NCBI RefSeq assembly: GCF_024723735.1
Contig: NZ_JANQDU010000004.1
Coordinates: forward strand, 1 to 64,000
Source: Frigidibacter sp. ROC022
GTDB lineage: Bacteria; Pseudomonadota; Alphaproteobacteria; Rhodobacterales; Rhodobacteraceae
Length of the DNA: 64,000 nt
Direction: 5' to 3'
How positions within the stretch are numbered: the first letter of the stretch is position 1; each line of letters begins with the position of its first letter. The notes below the pieces were generated by a model. It had not been told where the DNA came from, did not search any database, and saw only the letters and a program-made list of their open reading frames with translations. Shown here piece by piece: positions 1 through 7,521 of this stretch. The position numbers were made by a program, and so were the translations under genes.

Positions 1-166
1 CAGCTCGATATTCAATCCTATCCAGGAACGGTTGCCGACGGGATGGAAGACACTGTTCGATGTCATCGATTACGAGCGCCGAAGCATGCACACTTACGAG
101 CATGACAAAACGGTTGAACGTGCTGTTCGCGATATTGCGGCGCTATACTGCCCGACTGATCCATAA
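1..166 (+). CDS. 3' end of an unrecognised gene (left-truncated by window edge)
   Basis: The second frame of the window is open from base 2 to a TAA at 164-166, followed at once by TAG, giving a 54-residue C-terminal piece. It reads like real protein, with balanced composition (SSIFNPIQER at its start, YCPTDP at its end), unlike the shadow frames here. I do not recognise the family. It lies left of the tRNA-Arg att half-site, so by the simplest model it is host flank. It could instead belong to a second element if the att region is a tandem junction. Confidence 0.5.
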   Translation, partial: SSIFNPIQERLPTGWKTLFDVIDYERRSMHTYEHDKTVERAVRDIAALYCPTDP

Positions 167-183
167 TAGCCGCGCCACAGGAT

Positions 184-434
184 TTGCCACAAAATTGCCA
201 CAGGGAATTTCAAAACGAAAAAGACGAGGGCGGATTTCTGCGGATTACAGCGGACCAGTAATTTGTGGCAAAATCGGCATTCTTGGTCAATTTCTTTCCA
301 GAATAATCCGATAAGTCATTGATTTTGTTATGGCGCGCCCTGCAGGATTCGAACCTGCGGCCTTTGGCTCCGGAAGCTGCGGAGAAAACGTTGCTGAGAG
401 AGGGTTAGCGGCCATCTGCCACAGAATTGCCACA
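184..434. repeat. TTGCCACA repeats flanking the att core (candidate integrase arm sites)
   Basis: The octamer TTGCCACA occurs at 184-191 and 195-202. It is inverted (TGTGGCAA) at 264-271. It recurs as CTGCCACA at 416-423 and TTGCCACA at 427-434. Both direct pairs have the same 11-bp start-to-start spacing and sit on either side of the tRNA-derived core at 331-377. Short direct and inverted repeats flanking a core are the usual layout of tyrosine-integrase arm sites. The right-hand pair lies inside the 3' end of the integrase gene, so the left pair could instead be a remnant of a second integrase gene. Confidence 0.45.
331..377 (-). other. Attachment half-site: 3' part of tRNA-Arg(CCG)
   Basis: Read on the minus strand this is the 3' part of a tRNA-Arg with anticodon CCG: the anticodon-loop region, the T arm with GGTTCGAATCC, the acceptor 3' strand and an encoded CCA. 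The D arm and 5' acceptor strand are missing, because sequence right of about 377 is unrelated. Such a fragment marks the end of an element that integrated into a tRNA 3' end, and an integrase gene ends 28 bases away. No intact partner copy of this tRNA was seen in the window. Confidence 0.75.
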
Positions 435-1613
435 TGGATTTTGGGAAAGAGTTCCTAAAAGATTGAACTTGCTCTTATCCCTTCGATCTTTCTGATCGAT
501 CAGGTGGCCATAGACGTTCAACGTCGTTGTTACGTCTTCATGTCCCATTAGATACTGAATCCGCTTTAAGTTCAAGTTTTGTTCTATCAGCATCGATGCG
601 AAGAAATGCCGCAGATCGTAAGGTTTGAACTTCGGCTTTTGCACTATCCTCCCATCGACGGTCTCTTCCACGACGAGCCCAGCTTCAATGCAAGCTGTAT
701 AGAACCCGCGCTTGCGCCAATGATCCGGCGTCAGCCATCTTCCTGACTTCGTCGGGAAGGCAAGATCATACTTTCCATCGACTGCGATGTGATCAGCGTA
801 GTGCCGAACCATATCGAAGACATCCGGCGTCAGATCGATGAACCGCCTACCGGCGGGCGTCTTTGTCACCGAGATACGCGCTTCGCCGCGTTCCAAGGCC
901 CGGTCTACCAATACACCGCCATCTGTGATGTTGCCGCGCGCAAGCGCGACATATTCCTGCGGGCGCATCCCGCTGTCTGCTGCAAGGTAAAGGATGGGCC
1001 GATAGCGTTCCCATGTTCTCGCAGTCTGTCGGTTAGAAGAGTTTGCAAGACGGTCAGCGGCAGCGAGCAACGCAGAAATATCGCTTGCGCTCGGGAGCTC
1101 AATCGGCTTGTCGTAACGAGAGTCGGACCGGACACTGACGCCGCTGGCAACATTGCTTGCTATATGGCCCCTCAACGCCATTTCCTTCACGACGGAATGG
1201 AAGGACGACATCACTTTCTTGGCTTGATCTCGTGTATAATCTCGCAAAAGCCAGGACCGAAACTTGACGACATCTGGCGTCTGCAGTTCGTGCAGGTCTT
1301 TCTCCCAATCATAAGCCTTCATGATATCGGCACGGTAGCAATAGATTTTGTGAGTGTATGGCGTTACCGGATCGCGGCCATCGCGACCTTCCTTGAAGCA
1401 AATCTCTAGCCATCGATCGATTGCCTGCGGGACTGTCTTGATGGATGTATCGACCGGTGCGTTAGGGCGCATTCCCAACGTTTCACTAAACGCCCGCGCT
1501 TCCTTCATCGTTCGGAACGTCTTGTAAGCGTATCCTGTCTTAGCTGCGCTATTTGGGTATCTGACTTGGTACGTCGTGCCCTTTTTACCTGTCCTTTTTC
1601 TTATATCTGACAT
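405..1613 (-). CDS. Tyrosine recombinase/integrase (phage family), 402 aa
   Basis: Site-specific recombinase expected to move the element in and out of the tRNA-Arg site. The N-terminal half is an arm/SAM-like DNA-binding region. The C-terminal catalytic domain shows the first Arg in SGMRPQE, a Lys in the TKTPAG turn, Y-D-L-R-H (Tyr in the usual first His place of HxxR), His in LMGHEDV and the tyrosine nucleophile in NVYGHL. The length is usual for the family. The start at 1613 (ATG) has only a weak ribosome site. The gene ends 28 bp from the att core, the classic arrangement, and its last codons contain the TTGCCACA repeats. Confidence 0.9.
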   Translation of the reverse strand: MSDIRKRTGKKGTTYQVRYPNSAAKTGYAYKTFRTMKEARAFSETLGMRPNAPVDTSIKTVPQAIDRWLEICFKEGRDGRDPVTPYTHKIYCYRADIMKAYDWEKDLHELQTPDVVKFRSWLLRDYTRDQAKKVMSSFHSVVKEMALRGHIASNVASGVSVRSDSRYDKPIELPSASDISALLAAADRLANSSNRQTARTWERYRPILYLAADSGMRPQEYVALARGNITDGGVLVDRALERGEARISVTKTPAGRRFIDLTPDVFDMVRHYADHIAVDGKYDLAFPTKSGRWLTPDHWRKRGFYTACIEAGLVVEETVDGRIVQKPKFKPYDLRHFFASMLIEQNLNLKRIQYLMGHEDVTTTLNVYGHLIDQKDRRDKSKFNLLGTLSQNPCGNSVADGR

Positions 1614-1654
1614 TACTCGTTACAATTGTTGTTCTTGAAAAGTTCTCCACGCTA

Positions 1655-1888
1655 TCAAATCTTGGAATTATTTTCAGCATCTATTTGCGCTTCACGATAA
1701 ATTCGCACAAGCGTCCCTTTTTCGATCTTTAGTCGCCCGTCTATCGGATCGACAAAGAATGGCAGTTTCCGCTTGCCATTGGGATCAGGGTCAGCAGCCC
1801 GCTTGATCTGGCGCTCGGATAGTTCGATGCCCATCTCGGCCAAAAGTGTTCTTACTTGATCTATACGCAGATAGCATGGCGGCTCCAT
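1655..1888 (-). CDS. Small hypothetical protein upstream of integrase, 77 aa
   Basis: Begins MEPPCYLRIDQVRTLL and is charged throughout, with no membrane segment. The ATG at 1888 is preferred to one 42 bases upstream because an AGGAGGG ribosome site lies four bases before it. It probably shares a transcript with the integrase, with about 40 bp between them, and with the gene at 1912-2193. A helix-rich fold with an RQIKRAADPDPNGKRKLP turn would suit a small DNA-binding or excision-directionality protein, but that is a guess. I do not recognise the family. Confidence 0.6.
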   Translation of the reverse strand: MEPPCYLRIDQVRTLLAEMGIELSERQIKRAADPDPNGKRKLPFFVDPIDGRLKIEKGTLVRIYREAQIDAENNSKI

Positions 1889-1911
1889 AATGCCCTCCTT
1901 TCTGCATCGCC

Positions 1912-2193
1912 CTACGGCTCGTAGTCCCAACAGGACGGCCGAAAATGACGTGTATGCATACGGTAGATGGGCTTGCCGTCACCAAGATTGCGCACAGAGT
2001 GCGGATCACCGAACTCATCGGTGACTTGAACACGTAGCAGCGGTGCCGTAATGAACTTGACGTTGTGCACGTCCTCCAGAACATGGAGATCGGTTAGGAT
2101 TGCTTGCCGGAACTCGTCCAGCGATATTGTGCCCAATCGGGAGTAATCCACCGTCAGATACGGTGATGGCTTGCCCGGATATTTTCTCGTCAT
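1912..2193 (-). CDS. Hypothetical protein, 93 aa
   Basis: Predicted soluble protein starting MTRKYPGKPSPYLTVDY. An upstream in-frame ATG at 2214 would add seven hydrophobic residues and is less likely. It reads on the same strand as the 77-residue protein and the integrase, 23 bp before the next start, so it is likely the first gene of that small operon. No motif recognised. Its promoter should lie in the AT-rich gap to the right. Confidence 0.5.
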   Translation of the reverse strand: MTRKYPGKPSPYLTVDYSRLGTISLDEFRQAILTDLHVLEDVHNVKFITAPLLRVQVTDEFGDPHSVRNLGDGKPIYRMHTRHFRPSCWDYEP

Positions 2194-2528
2194 TAAAAGC
2201 CCTAAAAAAATCATCTAAATATTCTTTAAGCTTGGCAGTCCGTCCTTAGCATTTCGTTAAATTTATCTTGCATTTTATCTATGCTGCGATCGCGAAATCG
2301 GCTCTCCAAGCCATCTTCCGACAACCTTTCATGATCTGAAACAGTCACTTCGCATCTGGGCTACCTGCGCCGATGGTCTGCGCTGATCTCTTTTCTGTAT
2401 AGCGTCCCGCTTGTCTACCTCCGCTCGACCTGCCGTCCACGGGAACCTTCTTCCTGCCGATGATGATGTGGGGGAACGGCGAAAGGTCCCGGTGGTCGGG
2501 GTCAACTACGACAGACAAGGAGATTACC
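2194..2528. promoter_or_regulatory. AT-rich divergent intergenic region of the island
   Basis: About 335 bases between the minus-strand integrase operon and the plus-strand gene at 2529. The stretch 2215-2350 is the most AT-rich part of the neighbourhood. I see no convincing gene, tRNA or long repeat, and reading frames through it look like shadows. By position it should hold divergent promoters and any operator controlling the integrase. Confidence 0.4.
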
Positions 2529-2720
2529 ATGTCAAAGATATTTACAGCCGCAGCCCTGGACGGACGCAGCATCCCAGAACTTCGCGCGTTGTTCCGCAAG
2601 GCTCACGAAGAGATGGTTGCAAGCGAAGCCGGAAGCGTGGATCGCCGCAACGCAATCGCCAGCATCGAGAATATCGGCCGCGCCATCGCCCAACGCTCGG
2701 CGAACACGCCCACAATCTAA
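2529..2720 (+). CDS. Small hypothetical protein, 63 aa
   Basis: Starts MSKIFTAAALDGRSIPELR at an ATG preceded by an AAGGAG ribosome site six bases upstream, which decides against an upstream in-frame ATG. The protein is soluble and probably all-helical (LRALFRKAHEEMV, AIASIENIGRAIA). It is followed six bases later by a strong terminator, so it is a single-gene unit. Family not recognised; small helical proteins of this kind are common in alphaproteobacterial prophages. Confidence 0.6.
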   Translation: MSKIFTAAALDGRSIPELRALFRKAHEEMVASEAGSVDRRNAIASIENIGRAIAQRSANTPTI

Positions 2721-2725
2721 GGCTC

Positions 2726-2753
2726 ATCCCTCACCCGATCTTGGGTGAGGGAT
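2726..2753 (+). terminator. Rho-independent terminator
   Basis: An 11-bp perfect stem (ATCCCTCACCC / GGGTGAGGGAT) with loop GATCTT, followed by TTTTGTT. It lies directly after the stop of the 63-residue gene. Confidence 0.8.
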
Positions 2754-2792
2754 TTTGTTGCTCCGTCACCGAATCTCGAATATGTTCTTGTA

Positions 2793-3095
2793 ATGTTCTC
2801 TTCTGGCGATATAGATAAGGTAGCTTATTTTGGGCATTGGGCTGATGGCACTTCCCATCAGCGGCTCATCCGCGATGCTGTATCGATCCTCAGCGATGCA
2901 GTCTTACGTTGCGCGAATGAGGACGCGCGCAGTGAAGAAGTCAGCCAAGCGCTGCGCTTTCTGGAAAGGCACATGACCCGGCCGGAACACTGCACGCGAT
3001 TCAGACAGAACCTCGAAATCCGCGATCCAGTCTTGCGCGCTATGGTAGCACGCGAAACTCTTACAGCGCTCATCAGAACACTCTCACCAAACTGA
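2793..3095 (+). CDS. Hypothetical protein, 100 aa
   Basis: Soluble protein starting MFSSGDIDKVAYFGHW, with a helical, charged C-terminal half. The longer frame opens at 2745, inside the terminator hairpin, so the ATG at 2793 is preferred even though no clear ribosome site precedes it. Family not recognised. It precedes an HTH gene and the second integrase on the same strand and may be part of that module. Confidence 0.45.
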   Translation: MFSSGDIDKVAYFGHWADGTSHQRLIRDAVSILSDAVLRCANEDARSEEVSQALRFLERHMTRPEHCTRFRQNLEIRDPVLRAMVARETLTALIRTLSPN

Positions 3096-3162
3096 CGAGG
3101 CTTACCTTGTCCAGCTTGTGTCCGCGCGCCAAGGCAGGTCTTGCTCCATATTCCGGGGCAAG

Positions 3163-3402
3163 ATGGTCAAGTACAAAAACATACTCCCCTATTCTCTTGC
3201 GCCGCGCGGCCTCTCCCGTGTGGAGGCCGCCGCGTATGTCGGCGTATCACCCTCGCTCTTTGACATTCTGGTTTACGATGGCCGGATGCCGCCACCAAAG
3301 CGGATCAACAGCCGAACGGTTTGGGACAGGATAAGGCTTGACCAGGCCTTCGAGCTGATTCCTGATGGAGAGACCGTTCAAGACAACCCATGGGATGATT
3401 GA
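3163..3402 (+). CDS. AlpA/excisionase-like helix-turn-helix protein, 79 aa
   Basis: Contains an MerR/AlpA-type winged-HTH pattern: L-S-R-V-E-A-A-A-Y-V-G-V-S, then a turn and a second helix (P-S-L-F-D-I-L-V), then basic residues (P-P-P-K-R-I). Such proteins act as excisionases or activators of integrase genes. It sits 21 bp upstream of the second integrase in the same direction, the usual partnership. A GTG at 3118 would add 15 residues; the ATG at 3163 makes a better fit to the domain. Confidence 0.65.
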   Translation: MVKYKNILPYSLAPRGLSRVEAAAYVGVSPSLFDILVYDGRMPPPKRINSRTVWDRIRLDQAFELIPDGETVQDNPWDD

Positions 3403-3423
3403 TGCAATAGAGGGCATAGAGCG

Positions 3424-4500
3424 ATGCCGACATTCATAATGAGAGATGGCACAGGAAGTTTTCGCCTGAAACACGTGGTCGAAGACACCGACCGCCATGG
3501 CAATGTGCGCGTTTACCTGCGCAAGCCCGGTCAGCCGAAGGTAAGGCTTAAGAGCCAGCCCGGCACGCAGGAGTTTCTGGATGAGTATCGCAGAGCTCTG
3601 CACGACGCGCCGGACAAGCTCCAAGCGCCTGCGCTCGACCGGCGTGGCAACAAGGGCACGTTCAAATGGCTCTGCGAGCAATACTTCGCTTCTGCTGAAT
3701 TCAAGCGCCTGGCACCGCGCACGCAATATGTCCGCCGCCGCATTCTCGATGGAGTCTGTGAGAAGAACGGCCAGAACCCTTACGCGCTGCTTGAAGCGCG
3801 TCATGTGCGCAAGATGCGCGATGACAGGGCAGACACTCCGGAAGCGGCCAACGGCGTCGTCAAAGCCCTGCGGCAAATCTTTAACTTCGCGGTCGAGTAC
3901 GAGTTCGCCGATCGCAATCCCGCACGAGACGTACCTTATATCCGCTCGGCGAGCGATGGCTTTCACTCCTGGACGATGGAAGAAGTTGCGCAGTTCGAGC
4001 AACATCATGCGCTTGGCTCGAAGGCACGGTTAGCGCTTGCGCTTCTGCTCTACACCGGACAGCGCCGCTCAGACGTTGTGCGGCTCGGCCCCCAGCACAT
4101 CAAGGATGGCTGGCTGACGCTAACGCAGCAAAAGAACCGTAGCCGAAAACCAGTTACGCTATCTATCCCCGTCCTGCCGGAGCTGGACGGCGTGATCGAC
4201 GCAACACCGACAGGCAACCTTGCTTTTCTGGTGACGGCGTTCGGCAAGCCTTTCACTTCGAACGGGTTCGGCAACTGGTTTCGCAAACAGTGCGACGCAG
4301 CGGGTCTTAAGCACTGCTCGGCACATGGTCTCCGCAAGGCCGGTGCGGCGCTTGCGGCAGAGAACGGCGCGACTGAGCGTCAGCTCATGGCAATCTTCGG
4401 CTGGAGCACGATGAAAGAAGCCTCGCGCTATACCCGCGCTGCCCGCCAGAAGGTGCTAGCAGCATCCGGCATGAAGCACCTCTCGCGCGACCAAGGCTGA
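3424..4500 (+). CDS. Second tyrosine recombinase/integrase, 358 aa
   Basis: Different in sequence from the first integrase. The N-terminal arm-binding region is followed by a SAM-like core-binding domain and the catalytic domain. Catalytic residues are visible: Arg in YTGQRRSD, Lys in QQKNRSRKP, H-G-L-R in SAHGLRKA, Trp in FGWSTMKE (in place of the second His, as in many phage integrases) and Tyr in ASRYTRAA. It is preceded by a GAGGG ribosome site and by an excisionase-like gene. Two unrelated integrases in about 4.9 kb suggest element stacking or reuse of an old site. Confidence 0.88.
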   Translation: MPTFIMRDGTGSFRLKHVVEDTDRHGNVRVYLRKPGQPKVRLKSQPGTQEFLDEYRRALHDAPDKLQAPALDRRGNKGTFKWLCEQYFASAEFKRLAPRTQYVRRRILDGVCEKNGQNPYALLEARHVRKMRDDRADTPEAANGVVKALRQIFNFAVEYEFADRNPARDVPYIRSASDGFHSWTMEEVAQFEQHHALGSKARLALALLLYTGQRRSDVVRLGPQHIKDGWLTLTQQKNRSRKPVTLSIPVLPELDGVIDATPTGNLAFLVTAFGKPFTSNGFGNWFRKQCDAAGLKHCSAHGLRKAGAALAAENGATERQLMAIFGWSTMKEASRYTRAARQKVLAASGMKHLSRDQG

Positions 4501-4502
4501 AA

Positions 4503-4535
4503 CCTGCCGAAGCGGCTTTCGACCGCTTCGGCGGG
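4503..4535 (+). terminator. Hairpin between convergent genes
   Basis: A 13-bp stem with one G-T pair (4503-4515 / 4523-4535; core CCGAAGCGG / CCGCTTCGG) and a 7-base loop, just after the second integrase and five bases before the stop of the convergent gene. There is no T-run, so termination strength is uncertain. It could serve both strands. Confidence 0.55.
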
Positions 4536-4539
4536 ATCA

Positions 4540-4905
4540 CTACCACCACGAGTCATAGAAGACTGTGTAGCCGTTCTTGACCCTCTCGCGTGCCTTCGCG
4601 ATGAAGGCCAGATCGTCTTCGGTCTCCGTGCCATCGGAGGCACCAAAGAAGAACCCGCACGTAGGCGGTAGGCCAGCCTCTTTGATATCGGCTTCCAGGC
4701 GATTGAGATCGGCCTCGGTCAGTACCACGCAGACGCAGTTAAAGCTGTCAGCACTGCCGCCTTTGTCGAAGTAGAGCTGTTCCATCCAGCCGTGAAGGTT
4801 CGGATGCTTGCGCCAGTAGTGCAGTTCGGTGGGCCGCTCTGGCTTGAAATCCACCTCGCCGTCGAACTGCTCGTCAGTCACCATTGCATACATATCAAGT
4901 CCCAT
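4540..4905 (-). CDS. Conserved phage-type hypothetical protein, 121 aa
   Basis: Starts MGLDMYAMVTDEQFDG, an opening I associate with small conserved proteins of phages and islands of unknown function. It is rich in Trp, Tyr and His (HYWRKHPNLHGWME) and ends FYDSWW. No membrane segment or catalytic motif is evident. An AAAGGA ribosome site lies ahead of the ATG at 4905. Convergent with the second integrase. It could be a moron-type accessory gene, but no function can be assigned. Confidence 0.65.
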   Translation of the reverse strand: MGLDMYAMVTDEQFDGEVDFKPERPTELHYWRKHPNLHGWMEQLYFDKGGSADSFNCVCVVLTEADLNRLEADIKEAGLPPTCGFFFGASDGTETEDDLAFIAKARERVKNGYTVFYDSWW

Positions 4906-5253
4906 TGTCTTTTCCTTTCTCTCTTAGGTTGGCGTCCTTGTTGGACGCGCCCCGGAAAGACGGCGGGAAAAGCGGGGGCTTCATGTTCAACACGGTCCGC
5001 TTTGGCGGATGGTGCGGGCCGGACATTGAAGGCCACGCGACCGCTGGCAAGGTCGCGGACGATCACCTCAAGGGCGATCACCAAGAGAGTGAAGGGCGAT
5101 GGCAGCGATGATCAGGAGGATGGCTGACGGCCAAGTCGAGGGTCTCTTCGAGCACAGAGCGCGAACAAAAAAGTCCCACTTTTGCCTATGCCGGGGGACG
5201 GTGGGACAAAATCGGCTCTTAAGAAGCTGATTTCATTAAATCTAGGGTAGTGA
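4906..5253. other. Island right end, no confident gene
   Basis: About 350 bases. It holds a short hairpin (GCGTCC / GGACGC, 4932-4948), which may belong to the promoter region of the minus-strand gene, and a second inverted repeat (GTCCCAC 5173-5179 / GTGGGAC 5201-5207). Only very short frames are open (for example ATG 4983 to 5111) and none has convincing composition. The island-to-chromosome junction should lie near its right end, but no copy of the tRNA-Arg core was found. Confidence 0.4.
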
Positions 5254-5790
5254 ATGGTGCCCGGGGGCGGTGTCGAGGCGATCCGGTCGCGCGGGCTGGC
5301 GGGCTTTCGCGCCGAGGTCGGGGATGTCACCGGGCTGGGCTTCGAGAGGGCCCGCGAGATTGCCGACTGGGACGCGGTGAAGGTGCTGGACGTGCGGGTG
5401 GACCGGCTGCGGCGCTGGTGGCGGCCGGGTTTCCTGGCGATCGGCGATGCCGCCCATGCGATGAGCCCGATCGGCGGCGTCGGGGTCAACCTGGCGGTGC
5501 AAGATGCGGTGGCGGCTGCAAATATCCTTCATGCCCCGCTTCGGGCCGGGGCGGTGGGCATCCGCGATCTGGAACGGGTGCAGGCCCGCCGCGAGGCGCC
5601 GGTGCGGGCGCTGCAATGGGTGCAGGTCCAGGCCCAGAACCGTGTCCTGCAGCCGGTGATGGAGGGCGCGGCAAGGGGTGCGCCGCTGCCGTTCCGGCTG
5701 CTGGCCCGCTTCCCCTGGCTGCAGCGGTTTCCGGCCCGGGCGATCGGGTTGGGGCTTCGTCTGGAAGTCCTTTCCGAGGCGATGCGCTGA
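5254..5790 (+). pseudogene. C-terminal stump of an FAD-dependent monooxygenase (UbiH/PHBH-like)
   Basis: The 178-residue frame carries the second FAD-binding signature of aromatic-ring hydroxylases, with FLAIGDAAHAMSPIGGVGVN and the following LAVQDAVAAANIL helix. Family members are about 400 residues and begin with a GxGxxG dinucleotide fold, which is absent here. In-frame stops (TAG 5248, TGA 5251) lie directly upstream. About 220 N-terminal residues have been lost exactly where the lower-GC island ends, so insertion or deletion at the island edge probably broke the gene. The ATG at 5254 is likely not used. Confidence 0.75.
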
Positions 5791-5870
5791 AACACCGGAC
5801 TTGCAACTTTTGCGTGTCCCTTACAAAAGGGTTGCCGGGGGCTGTCGTTGCGTAAGCGGGGAGGTTGGTT

Positions 5871-6470
5871 TTGACAGCAGTGTTCGCCGGGTTCGCGTTG
5901 GGTTTCAGTCTGATCCTGGCGATTGGGGCGCAAAACGCCTTTGTGCTGAGACAGGGATTGCGGGACGAGCATGTGCTGGCCATCTGCCTGACCTGCGCAT
6001 TGTCCGACGCCATCCTGATCACCCTGGGGGTCGGAGGAATGGGTGCCGTGGTCAAGGCGGCGCCGGGCCTGGAGCATATCCTGCGCCTGGGCGGTGCGGG
6101 CTTTCTTCTGGTCTATGGCGCCATGCGATTCTATGCAGCCTGGAAGGGCGGCGAGGTTCTGGCCCCCGGCAATGGCGGCAAGGTCAGCCTGGGGGCGGCG
6201 CTTTCGACCTGCCTGTTGCTGACCTGGGCCAATCCGCATGTCTATCTGGATACGGTGGTTCTGCTGGGGTCCGTCTCGACCCATTGGCCGGGGCGGACGG
6301 TGGAATTCGGGCTCGGGGCGGCGGCGTCCTCGGTCGTGTTCTTCTTCGGGCTGGGCTATGGTGCGGCGCTGCTGCGGCCGCTGTTCGCCCGCGCCGGGGC
6401 CTGGCGAATCCTCGAGATCGTCGTCGGACTCACCATGTGGACGATCGCCGCCAAGCTCTTGCACGGCTGA
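5871..6470 (+). CDS. argO: LysE/ArgO-family amino-acid exporter
   Basis: Inner-membrane exporter of basic amino acids (Arg/Lys family) with about six membrane helices. The N-terminal helix ends in the family pattern IGAQNAFVLRQGL, and mid-protein LTWANPHVYLDTV is also characteristic. Its roughly 200 residues match the family. There is no ATG near the front: a GGGGAGG ribosome site sits six bases before the TTG at 5871, which is preferred over the TTG at 5865. The gene stands alone, without an adjacent LysG/ArgP regulator. Substrate within the family cannot be decided from sequence alone. Confidence 0.8.
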   Translation: MTAVFAGFALGFSLILAIGAQNAFVLRQGLRDEHVLAICLTCALSDAILITLGVGGMGAVVKAAPGLEHILRLGGAGFLLVYGAMRFYAAWKGGEVLAPGNGGKVSLGAALSTCLLLTWANPHVYLDTVVLLGSVSTHWPGRTVEFGLGAAASSVVFFFGLGYGAALLRPLFARAGAWRILEIVVGLTMWTIAAKLLHG

Positions 6471-6519
6471 TCCGGCGGCACGGCTTGCGCTTGCCCCGGC
6501 AATCGGGTCAGGTCGCGCC

Positions 6520-7437
6520 ATGAATTCCGGACCCTCTTCCGTTCCCGCGGCCAGACCGCTGGGCGGCATCCTCTGGATGCTGCTGTCGGGGCTGTTCTTC
6601 ACCGCCGTGACGGTGATCGTGAAACATGTGGCGCAGAGCCTGCCCTCGCCGCAGGTGGTCTTCATGCGCTATGCGATCGGGCTGGTCTTCGTGCTGCCGG
6701 CGTTGCCGGCCATGGCGCGGGCCGGGGTCGGGCAGGGGCTGGGTCTGCGCTTTGTCGGGCGCGGTGCGCTGCATGCCCTGGGGGTGCTGCTCTGGTTCTA
6801 CGCGATGGCACATATCACCATCGGCGAGGTCACCGCGATGGGCTACATGCAGCCGGTCTACATCACCATCGGGGCGGTGCTGTTCCTGGGCGAGACGATC
6901 GCCACCCGGCGAATCGCGGCGATCGGCTTTGCGATCCTGGGGGCGCTGCTGGTGCTGCGCCCGGGGTTCCGCGAGCTGCAGCCCGGGCATCTGGCGATGC
7001 TGGCGGTCACACCGCTGTTCGCCGCGTCCTATCTGATGGCCAAGACCCTGGCCGAGCGGACCTCGGCGGCGGCGACGCTGGGCTGGATGTCGGTGATCGT
7101 GGCGGTGCTGCTGGCCCCGGTCGCCGCCTGGGTCTGGCAGCCGATGACCTGGGTCGAGTTCGGCTGGCTCTGCGGCACCGCCGCGCTGGCCACGGCGGGG
7201 CATTACGCGATGCTGCTGGCCTTCCGGGCGGCGCCGATCACCGTCACCCAGCCGGTGACCTTCCTGCAACTGGTCTGGTCGGTCACTTTCGGGGCGCTGC
7301 TGTTCAACGAGCCGGTCGATCTCTGGGTGGTGCTGGGCGGCACGGTGATCCTCGGCTCGGTGGTGTTCATCGCCTGGCGCGAGGCGCGGCTGCGGCGCGG
7401 GCAGGCGCGGGCGGCCGCGGCGGCTTCGGCGCCCTGA
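6520..7437 (+). CDS. DMT-superfamily (EamA) transporter
   Basis: A 305-residue protein of two EamA repeats with about ten membrane helices. The conserved helix-4 region YMQPVYITIGAVLFLGE and its second-half counterpart are visible. The frame is open far upstream, but the ATG at 6520 begins the recognisable domain and lies 49 bp after the preceding gene. Such permeases export small metabolites or nucleobase/amino-acid derivatives; the substrate is unknown. It probably shares a transcript with the LysE exporter, making a small efflux pair. The tail is Ala/Arg-rich. Confidence 0.8.
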   Translation: MNSGPSSVPAARPLGGILWMLLSGLFFTAVTVIVKHVAQSLPSPQVVFMRYAIGLVFVLPALPAMARAGVGQGLGLRFVGRGALHALGVLLWFYAMAHITIGEVTAMGYMQPVYITIGAVLFLGETIATRRIAAIGFAILGALLVLRPGFRELQPGHLAMLAVTPLFAASYLMAKTLAERTSAAATLGWMSVIVAVLLAPVAAWVWQPMTWVEFGWLCGTAALATAGHYAMLLAFRAAPITVTQPVTFLQLVWSVTFGALLFNEPVDLWVVLGGTVILGSVVFIAWREARLRRGQARAAAAASAP

Positions 7438-7521
7438 ACGGGCGGTGACGGGAACAGCGCTCTTGTTTCCGTTGCCGGCGATTGCTAGATGAGCCGTCCG
7501 GTCTTCGGGAGGGCCGTCTCC

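Larger units (their letters stand above)
331..5253. mobile_element. Small integrative island or remnant with two tyrosine recombinases
   Basis: The left limit is the tRNA-Arg half-site. The right limit is placed where lower-GC sequence gives way to GC-rich coding at the start of a truncated oxidoreductase (about 5254). The content is an integrase, two small minus-strand genes, a regulatory gap, three small plus-strand genes, a second integrase and a conserved phage-type protein. No capsid, replication, conjugation or cargo genes are seen, so it is either a remnant or a very small element. The right att copy was not found, so the right boundary is uncertain. Confidence 0.6.

Noticed and set aside
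60-314. An 84-codon plus-strand frame near the left end
   Set aside because: It overlaps the better partial frame ending at 166 and runs into the att region; composition is not protein-like.
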